DNA of 13,481 nucleotides from assembly GCA_947442095.1 (NCBI GenBank), contig CANEVG010000050.1:1-13481 (forward strand), written 5' to 3'. How positions within the stretch are numbered: position 1 is the first letter of the stretch; each line of letters begins with the position of its first letter. The notes beneath the pieces are model-generated. The model was not told the DNA's origin. It saw only the letters and a list, made by a program, of their open reading frames with translations, and searched no databases. A program made the position numbers and the translations under genes. Of the stretch, positions 1 to 7,611 are shown one piece after another. The DNA is from Sphingomonadaceae bacterium (GTDB lineage Bacteria; Pseudomonadota; Alphaproteobacteria; Sphingomonadales; Sphingomonadaceae).

Positions 1-21
1 CTTCAGCGAGCCCTTGATGGA

Positions 22-37
22 ACTGTGTTTACACAGT
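22..37. terminator. Perfect inverted repeat at end of decayed frame
   Basis: ACTGTGT and ACACAGT form two perfect 7-bp arms around a TT centre. The stop codon (TAA on the minus strand) of the decayed reading frame described next lies inside the hairpin. It could be a transcription terminator for leftward transcription, but the arms are AT-containing, short, and no clear T-run follows on either strand. A protein-binding site is an equally possible reading. Confidence 0.3.
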
Positions 38-460
38 CGGACTTTTGATTTCGAGGCCGCGGCGTGATCTCAGGAATCTGAAAATCGAGAAGCTCGTAAC
101 CTCGACCCAATCCTCCGCGCTAGGCCTAGCCCCTCGCCCCGACCAAGAGGCCTCGAAAAGTGCGTCGTGGTTCTGCCGTTCGCCATTGACGGTCACAAAA
201 CACTCCACACTCGCAGCACGTAACTTCAGGTTAGCTGCAAAGGTACCTTCCCCAAAAGACGTGAACCATGGTTCGCTAAAGGAGCGCTCCAAAGCGAACC
301 AACCTCTTGTTCCGCGAACCAGCACGCCGTTGATTAACCAGCGCTCTTGCCCCTAGCCCAACCAACTGAAGGCGTTGCCCGCGATGACTTCGGCGTTTCC
401 GATACGGAAAAGCCAACGCTGACCATGCACTTTAGCTAGAAAATTTAGGGCGTAATGCAT
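29..460 (-). pseudogene. Decayed frame, unknown family
   Basis: On the minus strand one frame reads as plausible protein across an in-frame TAG at 353-355. From the ATG at 458-460 the first part includes HGQRWLFRIGNAEVIAGNAF; after the stop the same frame continues with GQERWLING and runs on to a TAA at 29-31, including NLKLRAASVECFVTVNGERQ. The part after the stop could start at a GTG at 323-325 (98 residues). Further upstream the frame is again protein-like but is broken by a TGA at 503-505 (preceded by GFEVQIY, followed by RLWRELGG). The alternating hydrophobic and charged residues suggest a beta-rich domain. I do not recognise the family. The simplest reading is an old gene broken by nonsense mutations without frameshift. 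Alternatives are two very short genes or chance. The stretch is visibly richer in A and T than der and its neighbours. Confidence 0.4.
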
Positions 461-532
461 CAAGCTACAAGTCAGCTTTCCACCAAGTTCACGCCAAAGC
501 CGTCAATAGATTTGAACCTCAAAACCTGCCGC

Positions 533-555
533 CACCCCGGACTTGACCGTGGGTG
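533..555 (-). terminator. Candidate hairpin downstream of DUF983 gene
   Basis: CACCCCGG (533-540) can pair with CCG-T-GGGTG (547-555) around a 6-base loop, with one bulged T. It lies 34 bases past the stop of the DUF983 gene and could end the der-DUF983 transcript. A TTTT follows about 8 bases after the hairpin on the minus strand, so only a weak T-run is present. Confidence 0.3.
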
Positions 556-588
556 ACGAGGGAGGAGAGACCGTTGATACCGGAGGCC

Positions 589-1014
589 TCAGGAAACCCC
601 CGCCTCAACCTTCCCCGAATGCCCAGCAAAGCCCTGCAGCCCCAACCACCATTGCAGCGCGATCACGCCGCCCTTCGCAGGCTGGAGGATTGCGGCGAGA
701 AGCGCGAGGGCCATTGCCAGCACGATCGTCATCATCGCCCATTGCGGCAGGGCCTCGCTCTGCCCGAGCGTGATGATCACCGGCGCCATGAGGTGGCCGG
801 TCAAAAGGATCGCGATATAGGGCGGGAAATCGTCTGCCGAATGGATCGACCAGTTCTGCCCGCACATCCGGCAGCGATCGATGGGCTTGAGCAGCTTGCG
901 GAACAAGTGCGTGCCGCCGCAGCGCGGACACTTGCCCTTGATGCCGCGCATCAGCGCGCCGCTCAGGCTGCGCGGCAGCATGGCGGGGTCGATCTGGAGC
1001 GCGTCGCTGGGCAT
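589..1014 (-). CDS. DUF983 family zinc-ribbon membrane protein
   Basis: The protein has 141 residues. It opens with a soluble N-terminal part holding two Cys-x-x-Cys pairs (CPRCG near residue 29 and CRMCG near residue 48), which form a zinc-ribbon-like site. Two hydrophobic segments follow (about residues 66-83 and 92-112), so it should sit in the inner membrane with the Cys cluster in the cytoplasm. The pattern matches DUF983, a small alphaproteobacterial family of unknown function. The ATG overlaps the der stop by a single base (TGATG), so the two are probably transcribed and translated together. The link to der is one of position only; no shared function is implied by the sequence. Confidence 0.88.
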   Translation of the reverse strand: MPSDALQIDPAMLPRSLSGALMRGIKGKCPRCGGTHLFRKLLKPIDRCRMCGQNWSIHSADDFPPYIAILLTGHLMAPVIITLGQSEALPQWAMMTIVLAMALALLAAILQPAKGGVIALQWWLGLQGFAGHSGKVEAGVS

Positions 1015-2399
1015 CAGGTCTTCGCGAAGGGGTTCTTGGGGCTGCGCAGCGTCAGCCGGATCGGCACGGCTTCAAAGCCCAGTTCGCGGCGGATGCCGTT
1101 CACCAGATAGCGGCGATAGCTTTCGGGCAACTGATCGAGCCGCGTGCCGAACATCACGAAACTCGGCGGGCGGATGCGCGCCTGCGTGATGTAGCGCAGC
1201 TTGATCCGGCGGCCGCCGGGCGCGGGCGGCGGATTGGCGGCGAGCGCATCATCGAACCAGCGGTTGAGCGCAGACGTCGCCACGCGGCGCGACCATGCCG
1301 CGCGAATATCAAAGGCAGCGGCCAGCATCTGATCGAGCCCCTTGCCCGTCCGCGCCGAAACTGCGAGCAGCGGCACGCCGCGTACCTGCGCCAAGCCATC
1401 TTCCAGCGCCGCGCGGATGCCGTTGAACAGGCCGCTCGGATCCTCGGCAATGTCCCACTTGTTGACCGCGATCATCAGCGCGCGGCCTTCCTCAAGCACC
1501 AGCGAGGCGATCTTAAGGTCCTGATGTTCCAGCCCGCGCGTGGCATCGAGCAGCAGCACCACGACTTCGGCAAAATCGATAGCGCGGCGCGCATCGGCAA
1601 CCGACATGATCTCGAGCTTGTCGACCACTTGCGCCTTCTTGCGCATCCCGGCGGTGTCGATCAGGCGAATGGGGCGTGTGTCGCCGCTTTGCGGATCGGT
1701 CCATTCCCAATCAACCGCAATGGAATCGCGCGTGATCCCCGCTTCCGGCCCGGTCAGCAGCCGGTCTTCGCCGAGCATCCGGTTGATGAGGGTGGACTTG
1801 CCCGCATTCGGCCGACCGACAATGGCAAGCTTGAGGATCGACTGGGGATCGAAGTCCTCCTCGTCGACCACTTCTGCCTCGGCCCGCGAGCCTTCGTCCT
1901 CTTCCTTCTCGATATGCGGCAGCAGCGCTTCGAACAGATCGCCCATACCCTCGCCGTGTTCGGCAGAGAGCGCGACCGGTTGGCCAAAGCCGAGCGAGAA
2001 CGCGTCATAGAACCCAGGATCGCCCGCGCGGCCTTCGGCCTTGTTGGCCACGAGCACGATCGGCACCTTGTTCGAGCGCAGATAGCGGGCGATTTCCTCG
2101 TCGAGCGGGGTGACACCCGCGCGCGAATCGATCACGAACAGCGCCACGTCCGCGCCTTCCAGCGAAGCTTCGGTCTGCTGGCGCATGCGGCCAGGCAGCG
2201 TGGTGGGATCCAGATCTTCCCAGCCCGCTGTGTCCACAATCGTGAAGGCGAGGCCCAGCAGCGAGGCATCGCCGAAGCGGCGATCGCGGGTGACACCGGG
2301 CTGGTCGTCGACGAGCGCGAGCTTCTTGCCGACCAGCCGGTTGAACAGCGTCGATTTGCCGACGTTGGGACGCCCGATAATGATGACCTGAGGAAGCAT
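1014..2399 (-). CDS. der: Ribosome biogenesis GTPase Der (EngA)
   Basis: The 461-residue product has the double GTPase layout unique to Der. The first G domain shows GRPNVGKS (9-16), DTAG (56-59) and NKAE (119-122). An acidic linker (about 164-184) follows. The second G domain shows GRPNAGKS (195-202), DTAG (248-251), NKWD (293-296) and SAR (348-350). A C-terminal KH-like domain (about 360-455) is followed by a basic tail. Der is an essential GTPase that acts in the cytoplasm on maturation of the 50S ribosomal subunit. Length is normal for alphaproteobacteria. The start is the ATG just before the first beta-strand and P-loop, with no room for a longer conserved N-terminus. The DUF983 gene follows with a one-base overlap, and the secreted CHAP gene diverges upstream. 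Confidence 0.97.
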   Translation of the reverse strand: MLPQVIIIGRPNVGKSTLFNRLVGKKLALVDDQPGVTRDRRFGDASLLGLAFTIVDTAGWEDLDPTTLPGRMRQQTEASLEGADVALFVIDSRAGVTPLDEEIARYLRSNKVPIVLVANKAEGRAGDPGFYDAFSLGFGQPVALSAEHGEGMGDLFEALLPHIEKEEDEGSRAEAEVVDEEDFDPQSILKLAIVGRPNAGKSTLINRMLGEDRLLTGPEAGITRDSIAVDWEWTDPQSGDTRPIRLIDTAGMRKKAQVVDKLEIMSVADARRAIDFAEVVVLLLDATRGLEHQDLKIASLVLEEGRALMIAVNKWDIAEDPSGLFNGIRAALEDGLAQVRGVPLLAVSARTGKGLDQMLAAAFDIRAAWSRRVATSALNRWFDDALAANPPPAPGGRRIKLRYITQARIRPPSFVMFGTRLDQLPESYRRYLVNGIRRELGFEAVPIRLTLRSPKNPFAKT

Positions 2400-2521
2400 C
2401 GCGCATCCGTGGCCCCTACGACGCCGGAACGCAAGCGCGTCTGTTGCGCGGCGCAGCGGCTAAGCCAGCGTTAACCAGGGAAACGAGATCGCCCTTAACC
2501 CAACCGCGCCACAAGGCTGGA

Positions 2522-3280
2522 ATGCGCTTTGGCCCTCTCCAACTTGTAATGCTGACCGTTCTGGTCGCGTTTCCGGGCCTGAGCAAGGCGCGCCCGGTGG
2601 CACCAAACCTGGCAGCCTCGATCGATGATCAGGGCGACTATGCACAAGGCGACTTCGGCCTGCCCTCTATCCAGTGCGTGCCCTATGCGCGGCAGGTCTC
2701 GGGAATCCAGATCCGCGGCGATGCGCATACCTGGTGGGATCAGGCCGCTGGGCGCTTTGCGCGCGGCCCGCGCCCGCGGGTTGGCGCGGTGATGAGTTTC
2801 CCGCCCTTTGGCGCGATGCAACTCGGCCATGTCGCCGCCGTCAGCAAAGTGATCGATGACCGCACAGTGCTGCTGCGCCATGCCAACTGGTCGCCCATCA
2901 ACGGGCGGCGCGGGCAGACCGAAGACAATGTCCGCGCGATCGATGTTTCGCCAGAGGGCGACTGGAGCGAAGTTCGCGTATGGTATGCGCCGCTTGGCGC
3001 CCTGGGCACGACGCACTGGCCGGTGAACGGGTTTATCTACAACCAGAAGCCCAAAGGTAACAAGCGCTTGACCGTGCTGGCTTCGGTAGAACGTCCGGTG
3101 ACGAAACCGGCCTATACCTCGCGCATCGGGCCAGATTTCCTCAAGGGCATCGTTCCGGAGACCAAGCGGGCAGCAGCACCCGTCCGCCACCAACTGGCCA
3201 CGCGCGAGGCCGCGAGCGTCCCGGCACAAGGCCTCAGGTACGACCCCATCGGCCGGATCATCGCCAGCCGGATGCGTTAG
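2522..3280 (+). CDS. Secreted CHAP-domain amidase/peptidase
   Basis: I take the ATG at 2522, preceded by an AAGG ribosome-binding site 5 bases upstream, giving 252 residues. An in-frame ATG at 2444 would add 26 residues before the signal sequence and is less likely. Residues 1-23 are a signal peptide: short charged start, hydrophobic core, small residues before RPVAP. A CHAP-like domain covers about 45-165. The probable catalytic Cys is C52 (in QCVPYAR), the His is H103 (in LGHVAAV), and the HANW motif near 120-123 probably supplies the third polar residue. CHAP enzymes cut peptidoglycan amide bonds, so a role in cell-wall turnover in the periplasm is likely. The C-terminal 70 residues are basic and proline-containing, with no recognised fold. 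It is transcribed away from der and converges on mmsB. Confidence 0.85.
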   Translation: MRFGPLQLVMLTVLVAFPGLSKARPVAPNLAASIDDQGDYAQGDFGLPSIQCVPYARQVSGIQIRGDAHTWWDQAAGRFARGPRPRVGAVMSFPPFGAMQLGHVAAVSKVIDDRTVLLRHANWSPINGRRGQTEDNVRAIDVSPEGDWSEVRVWYAPLGALGTTHWPVNGFIYNQKPKGNKRLTVLASVERPVTKPAYTSRIGPDFLKGIVPETKRAAAPVRHQLATREAASVPAQGLRYDPIGRIIASRMR

Positions 3281-3316
3281 TCTGCTGCCCTAGCGGGGGA
3301 GTGGGCCGGTGCCGCC

Positions 3317-3339
3317 CTGTTTCGGCCAGGCCGAAACAG
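3317..3339. terminator. Bidirectional hairpin between CHAP gene and mmsB
   Basis: CTGTTTCGGCC (3317-3327) and GGCCGAAACAG (3329-3339) are perfect 11-bp arms around one central A. The element sits 36 bases past the CHAP stop and 3 bases past the mmsB stop, exactly between convergent genes. It can end transcription in both directions. No long T-run is present on either side, so it may act as a stabilising or attenuating hairpin rather than a classic intrinsic terminator. Confidence 0.6.
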
Positions 3340-3342
3340 CAA

Positions 3343-4212
3343 TCACAACGTCTTGATGATCGCCGAGAAATCAAGCCCGCCATGCCCGGCGTCCGCAAAC
3401 GCCGCGTAAAGCTCTTCCGCGCGCGCGCCCATCGGCACATTGGCTCCAGCCCCCTTGGCGGCTTCCATTGCCAGCTTGAGGTCCTTGAGCATCAGCGCGG
3501 TGGCAAAGCCGCCCTGATAGCCGTTGTCTGCCGGAGACTGCGGGCCGACGCCAGGCACCGGGCAATAGCTCGTCATCGACCAGCACTGGCCCGAGGCCTT
3601 AGAAGAAATGTCGAAGAAGGTCTGGAGATCGAGCCCCAGCTTCTCCGCCATGGCGAAGGTCTCGCAGGTCGCAACCATTGAGGCGCCGAGCAGCATGTTG
3701 TTGCAGATTTTCGCCGCCTGCCCCGCGCCGCTCTCGCCAGCATGGATCACAGCCTTGCCCATCGCCGCCAGGATCGCCTCGCCGCGCGCAAAGGCATCAG
3801 CGCTGCCGCCAACCATGAACGTCAGCGTGCCGCCATTGGCTGCCGCGATCCCGCCCGAAACCGGCGCATCAACCATGGCATAGCCAGCACCCGCCGCATG
3901 GCCGGCGACTTCGCGCGCGGTGGCAACATCAATGGTCGAGCAATCGAGCAGCAGCGCCGAACTGGGCGCGTGGCCGATCACGTCGGCGGTGTAGACCGAT
4001 TTGACGATGGCACCGTTCGGCAACATCGATACAACCGCGTCAGCGCCCTGCACCGCGTCCTTGACCGAAGTGTAGGTCGTGCAGCCGCTTTCCTTCGCAC
4101 GCGCCAGCGCCGCTTCAGCAAGATCGAACGCATGGACGTCATGCCCTGCCTTCACAAGATTCGCGGCCATGCCGCCGCCCATGTTGCCGAGGCCAATGAA
4201 TGCGATTTTCAT
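3343..4212 (-). CDS. mmsB: 3-hydroxyisobutyrate dehydrogenase
   Basis: The enzyme oxidises 3-hydroxyisobutyrate to methylmalonate semialdehyde with NAD+, the fourth of five steps shown in this operon. The 289-residue protein begins with a Rossmann fold (MKIAFIGLGNMGGGMAANL, GxGxxG at 7-12). It carries the substrate-loop motif DAPVSGG (115-121) and a GxxxK-type catalytic lysine, K168 in GQAAKICNN. A conserved Lys-Asp pair lies at 243-244 (MLKDLK). This is the full family length. It starts 4 bases after the enoyl-CoA hydratase stop and is the last gene of the operon; the hairpin follows its stop immediately. A related beta-hydroxyacid dehydrogenase (tartronate semialdehyde reductase type) is the main alternative, but the neighbours fix the role well. 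Confidence 0.93.
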   Translation of the reverse strand: MKIAFIGLGNMGGGMAANLVKAGHDVHAFDLAEAALARAKESGCTTYTSVKDAVQGADAVVSMLPNGAIVKSVYTADVIGHAPSSALLLDCSTIDVATAREVAGHAAGAGYAMVDAPVSGGIAAANGGTLTFMVGGSADAFARGEAILAAMGKAVIHAGESGAGQAAKICNNMLLGASMVATCETFAMAEKLGLDLQTFFDISSKASGQCWSMTSYCPVPGVGPQSPADNGYQGGFATALMLKDLKLAMEAAKGAGANVPMGARAEELYAAFADAGHGGLDFSAIIKTL

Positions 4213-4216
4213 GGGT

Positions 4217-4999
4217 TTACTTTCCCTTCCACACGCCAGGGCGCTTCTCGATAAACGCGGCCATACCCTCGGCCTTGTCCTCGGTCGCCGTCAGCACCTG
4301 AAACAGGCGGCGCTCGAACAGCACGCCCTGATCGAGGGTGGTTTCGAATGCGGCATTGACCATTTCCTTGTTCGCAATGGCGGCGACCGGCGGCATTCCG
4401 GCGATCACGGCGGCAGCGGCGAGTGCTTCCTCGACCAGCGAGGCCAGCGGCACGACGCGGCTGACAAGGCCAGACCGCTCGGCTTCCACGGCGTCCATCA
4501 TCCGGCTGGTGAGGCACATGTCCATCGCCTTGGCCTTGCCCACAGCGCGCGTCAGGCGCTGTGAACCGCCCATGCCAGGGGCGACGCCGAGCTTTATCTC
4601 GGGCTGACCGAACTTGGCGTTCTCAGACGCGATGATGAAGTCCGCCATCATGGCAAGCTCGCACCCGCCGCCGAGCGCGAAGCCGTTCACGGCCGCGATC
4701 CAGGGCTTGCGCGTGGTCTTCACAAGATGGCTGGTCCAGCGCGAGAAGAAATCGCCGGTGTAAAAATCGGTCGCGGCCTTGTCGGCCATTTCCTTAATGT
4801 CCGCGCCTGCGGCAAAGGCCTTCTCGCCCGAACCGGTCAGCACGGCGCAGCGCTGCGATGGGTCCGCCTCATAGACCGCGAACGCCGTGATCAGCTCCTC
4901 AAGCACCTGCGAATTGAGCGCATTCAGCGACTTGGGGCGGTTGAGCGTGATCAGCGTAACGGCATCGCGCTGTTCGGCCAGGATCGTCTCAAATGTCAT
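4217..4999 (-). CDS. Enoyl-CoA hydratase (probable methacrylyl-CoA hydratase)
   Basis: This is a 260-residue crotonase-fold protein. AFAAGADIKE (61-70) and GFALGGGCEL (106-115) form the oxyanion-hole loops. The two catalytic glutamates of true hydratases are present at the expected 20-residue distance: E114 (GGGCE) and E134 (GQPEIKLG). It should hydrate methacrylyl-CoA to 3-hydroxyisobutyryl-CoA, supplying the hydrolase next door; broad short-chain enoyl-CoA activity is also likely. I chose the ATG at 4997-4999 because it overlaps the hydrolase stop as ATGA and gives the usual family length. An ATG at 5009-5011 would add only four residues. No strong ribosome-binding site is seen, which fits translational coupling. 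Confidence 0.93.
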   Translation of the reverse strand: MTFETILAEQRDAVTLITLNRPKSLNALNSQVLEELITAFAVYEADPSQRCAVLTGSGEKAFAAGADIKEMADKAATDFYTGDFFSRWTSHLVKTTRKPWIAAVNGFALGGGCELAMMADFIIASENAKFGQPEIKLGVAPGMGGSQRLTRAVGKAKAMDMCLTSRMMDAVEAERSGLVSRVVPLASLVEEALAAAAVIAGMPPVAAIANKEMVNAAFETTLDQGVLFERRLFQVLTATEDKAEGMAAFIEKRPGVWKGK

Positions 5000-6042
5000 A
5001 GGGGGGTCCATTCCTCGTTGGCAGGCAGGGGCGCGAAGATCGCGTCGAGCATATCGCCGGTCACGCCTTCGGGCGTTTCCGGGTTCCATTTCGGCGCGTT
5101 GTCCTTGTCCACGATCACCGCACGCACACCCTCGGCGAAATCGGGCCGCACCAGCACGCGCGCACCGATGCGGTATTCCATGACCATGTTGGCCGCAAAG
5201 TCAGGCAGCGTCAGGCTGGTGGCAAGCTGGCGCAGCGCGACCTTGCAGGTCTGCGGGCTCTTGGTGTGGAGCGCCGTCAGCGTCGCTGCGGCAAACTCGC
5301 TGCCGTCGGCCTCAAGCGCTGCGAGAATATCCTCATAGCGGTCCGATGCGAACAGGCGCGCAATAGATTCTGCATGGCCTGCGATTTTCGGCGCGGGCGG
5401 AACGGCGGCGAGGCTGTGCAGGATCTCGGCAATCTGGCCCGGCTCGGCACCGATACGCGCCTTGGCCTCGGCCACAGCGTCGGCAGGCAGATAGTGCGTG
5501 GCAGAGCCTGCCCAGAGGCAATCCGCACCGTCCATCCGCGCGCCGGTGAGCGCGAGGTACTGACCCAGCCTGCCCTTCATGCGCGAGAGGAACCAGCCGC
5601 CGCCAACATCCGGGAACAGGCCGATGCCGGTCTCGGGCATCGCGAGGCGGGTGTTCTCGGTCGCGACGCGGTAGCGCGCCGGATCGGCAAGGCCCACGCC
5701 GCCGCCCATCGTGATCCCGTCCATGAACGCCACAATGGGCTTGTCATACGTCATGATCAGGTGGTTGAGGCGGTATTCGTCGAAGAAGAACTTGCGCCCG
5801 CCAGCGCCCTCGTCGGTCAGCGCCGAATTGCGCAGGAACGCGATATCGCCGCCTGCGCAGAAGCCGCGGCCTTCGGAGTGGTCGATCACCACGGCTTCGA
5901 CAGCCGGATCATCGCGCCAGGCCAGCAGCGCTTCGGTCATCGCCAAGACCATGCCGTGGTTCAGCGCATGGATCGCCTTGGGGCGATTGAGCGAGAGCAC
6001 CCCACATGCGCCCTCGATGCGAATAAGAAGATCGTCGGTCAT
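4996..6042 (-). CDS. 3-hydroxyisobutyryl-CoA hydrolase (HIBCH-type)
   Basis: The protein has 348 residues, longer than a simple hydratase and typical of 3-hydroxyisobutyryl-CoA hydrolases. It has a crotonase core with FCAGGD (61-66), the oxyanion loop around GGGVGL (113-118), and the hallmark MPETGIGLFPDVGGG (135-149). That motif replaces the hydratase active site with the hydrolase one (E137 and D145). It releases free 3-hydroxyisobutyrate from its CoA ester, which keeps reactive methacrylyl-CoA low. The start is the ATG at 6040-6042, overlapping the VOC gene stop as ATGA; upstream in-frame starts would run into the VOC gene. The stop overlaps the hydratase start in the same way. Confidence 0.93.
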   Translation of the reverse strand: MTDDLLIRIEGACGVLSLNRPKAIHALNHGMVLAMTEALLAWRDDPAVEAVVIDHSEGRGFCAGGDIAFLRNSALTDEGAGGRKFFFDEYRLNHLIMTYDKPIVAFMDGITMGGGVGLADPARYRVATENTRLAMPETGIGLFPDVGGGWFLSRMKGRLGQYLALTGARMDGADCLWAGSATHYLPADAVAEAKARIGAEPGQIAEILHSLAAVPPAPKIAGHAESIARLFASDRYEDILAALEADGSEFAAATLTALHTKSPQTCKVALRQLATSLTLPDFAANMVMEYRIGARVLVRPDFAEGVRAVIVDKDNAPKWNPETPEGVTGDMLDAIFAPLPANEEWTPL

Positions 6043-6464
6043 GCAACTTTCTCTATTTTGGATTGGGCAGCGGGTTCGATGAGATCCCACAAATTGCCGA
6101 AGGGGTCGCGGAATACCAGCACCGATCCGTAGGATTCGTGACGCATCGGGCGCTCAATTGCCACCCCACTCTGCTTCAGCAGGTCCAGGCTTTGCACGAT
6201 GTCGTCTGTCTGCAGGAAGAAACCGACGCGCCCGCCCGCCTGGCGGCCGATTGCGGCGACCTGATCGTCATTTGCGGCGCGGGCAAGCAGAAGATGCGCG
6301 CCACCTCCCGGCGATACGACCACCCAGCGCTTCTGCGCATCGAGCGGCGTATCCTCGACGAGCGCAAACCCCAGCTTGCCGACGAAGAACGCCAGTCCCT
6401 CGTCGTAATCCGGCACCACGATGGTGACCATGGCGAGCCGGTTCGCGATCCCAACGCCACTCAT
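6039..6464 (-). CDS. VOC-fold (glyoxalase/bleomycin-resistance-like) protein
   Basis: This 141-residue protein has the paired beta-alpha-beta-beta-beta pattern of the vicinal oxygen chelate fold. Module one covers about 8-65 (VTIVVPDYDEGLAFF, later GGGAHLLLARA). Module two covers about 75-132 (GRVGFFLQTDDI, then VLVFRDPFGNLWDLIEP). The terminal Glu of LIEP occupies a usual metal-ligand position, but the first-strand and third-strand positions that often hold His or Glu are hydrophobic here. Metal binding is therefore doubtful. It overlaps acyl-CoA dehydrogenase upstream and the hydrolase downstream, each by ATGA, so it is embedded in the valine operon. The substrate is unknown; options include a methylglyoxal- or epimerase-related reaction or a binding role. 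None is shown by the sequence. Confidence 0.85.
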   Translation of the reverse strand: MSGVGIANRLAMVTIVVPDYDEGLAFFVGKLGFALVEDTPLDAQKRWVVVSPGGGAHLLLARAANDDQVAAIGRQAGGRVGFFLQTDDIVQSLDLLKQSGVAIERPMRHESYGSVLVFRDPFGNLWDLIEPAAQSKIEKVA

Positions 6465-7606
6465 TGCCGCAGCAGATCGCGGCCGATGATCAGCTTCATC
6501 ACTTCGTTGGTGCCCTCCAGAATGCGGTGCACGCGAAGGTCACGCCAGAAGCGTTCGATCGGATAGTCCTTCAAGTAGCCGTAACCGCCGAACACCTGCA
6601 GCGCGCGGTCGACCACCGAAGAGCCGGTATCGGTGGCAAAGCGCTTGGCCATGGCGGAAAAGCGCGTCTTGTCCGGCGCATTGGCGGTGACTTTCGCGGC
6701 CGCCAGATAGAGCAGCGCGCGCGCCGCTTCGAGGTCGGTCGCCATGTCGGCCAGCGCGAACTGCGTGTTCTGAAAATCGGCGATGGGCTGGCCGAACTGG
6801 CTGCGCTCCTTGGAATACTTGATCGCCTCATCGAGGCAGCGCTGCGCTCCGCCCAGCGAACAGGCCCCGATATTGAGCCGCCCGCCATCGAGCCCGGCCA
6901 TCGCGAAGCGGAACCCGTCGCCCTCCGCTCCGACGCGGTTCGCCACGGGCACTTTCACGTTCTCGAAGACCACTTGTGCGGTGGGCGAGGCGTTCCAGCC
7001 GAGCTTGCGTTCTGGCGCGCCGAAGCTGAGGCCGGGGGTGCCCTTGTCGATCACGAGGCAGGAGATGCCCTTGGGGCTGGCATCGCCGGTGCGCACCATC
7101 GTCACGTAGATGTCGCTCACCCCGCCGCCCGAGATGAACTGCTTGGTGCCGTTGACGACATAATGGTCGCCCTCAAGCCGCGCCGTCGTGCGCAGCGCTG
7201 CCGCGTCCGAACCCGAGCCGGGCTCGGTCAGGCAGTAGCTGGCGATCTTGTCCATGGTGACAAGCGAAGGCAGATAGCGCGCCTTGACGTCATCGCCCCC
7301 GAAACGGTCGATCATCCACGCGGCCATGTTGTGGATTGAAATGAACGCGCTCGTCGTAGGGCAACCATAAGCCATGGCTTCCATGATCAGCGCCGATTCC
7401 AGCCGCCCGAGCCCGATACCGCCGCTTTCCTCGCTGACGTAGATCGAGGCAAAGCCCAGCTCCGCCGCCGCCTTGATCGTCTCCAGCGGGAAGCTGTGAT
7501 CCTCGTCCCACTGCGCGGCAAACGGCGTGATCGCATCGGCGGTAAAGCGCCGCGCCATATCCTGAATGGCGATCTGGTCTTCGGTGAGCTGGAACTGGTC
7601 GGTCAT
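6461..7606 (-). CDS. Acyl-CoA dehydrogenase (probable isobutyryl-CoA dehydrogenase)
   Basis: This is a 381-residue FAD flavoenzyme with the usual three parts: helical N-terminus, beta middle domain (about 120-225) and helical C-terminus. Recognisable motifs are YCLTEPGSGSD (FAD/substrate contact), GTKQFISGG, the ERSQFGQPI signature and QVFGGYGYLKDYPIERFWRD. The catalytic base is E364 in RILEGTNEVMKL, a tail closely resembling mitochondrial ACAD8 (isobutyryl-CoA dehydrogenase). It makes methacrylyl-CoA and passes electrons to ETF. I prefer the ATG at 7604-7606, with a GGGG 8 bases upstream. A GTG at 7613-7615 overlaps the mmsA stop and would add three residues. A 2-methylbutyryl-CoA or other branched-chain preference cannot be excluded. 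Confidence 0.92.
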   Translation of the reverse strand: MTDQFQLTEDQIAIQDMARRFTADAITPFAAQWDEDHSFPLETIKAAAELGFASIYVSEESGGIGLGRLESALIMEAMAYGCPTTSAFISIHNMAAWMIDRFGGDDVKARYLPSLVTMDKIASYCLTEPGSGSDAAALRTTARLEGDHYVVNGTKQFISGGGVSDIYVTMVRTGDASPKGISCLVIDKGTPGLSFGAPERKLGWNASPTAQVVFENVKVPVANRVGAEGDGFRFAMAGLDGGRLNIGACSLGGAQRCLDEAIKYSKERSQFGQPIADFQNTQFALADMATDLEAARALLYLAAAKVTANAPDKTRFSAMAKRFATDTGSSVVDRALQVFGGYGYLKDYPIERFWRDLRVHRILEGTNEVMKLIIGRDLLRQ

Positions 7607-7611
7607 CGTCG

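Noticed and set aside
2027..2044. NKAE instead of NKxD in the first G domain of Der
   Set aside because: NKAE-type G4 motifs are found in normal Der proteins of other bacteria; not a sign of inactivity.
1524..2474. 316-codon open frame on the plus strand opposite der
   Set aside because: Antisense of a conserved essential gene; composition is that of a mirrored coding strand.
2495..3229. 244-codon minus-strand frame opposite the CHAP gene
   Set aside because: The plus-strand CHAP frame has a signal peptide, a ribosome-binding site and catalytic motifs; the opposite frame has none.
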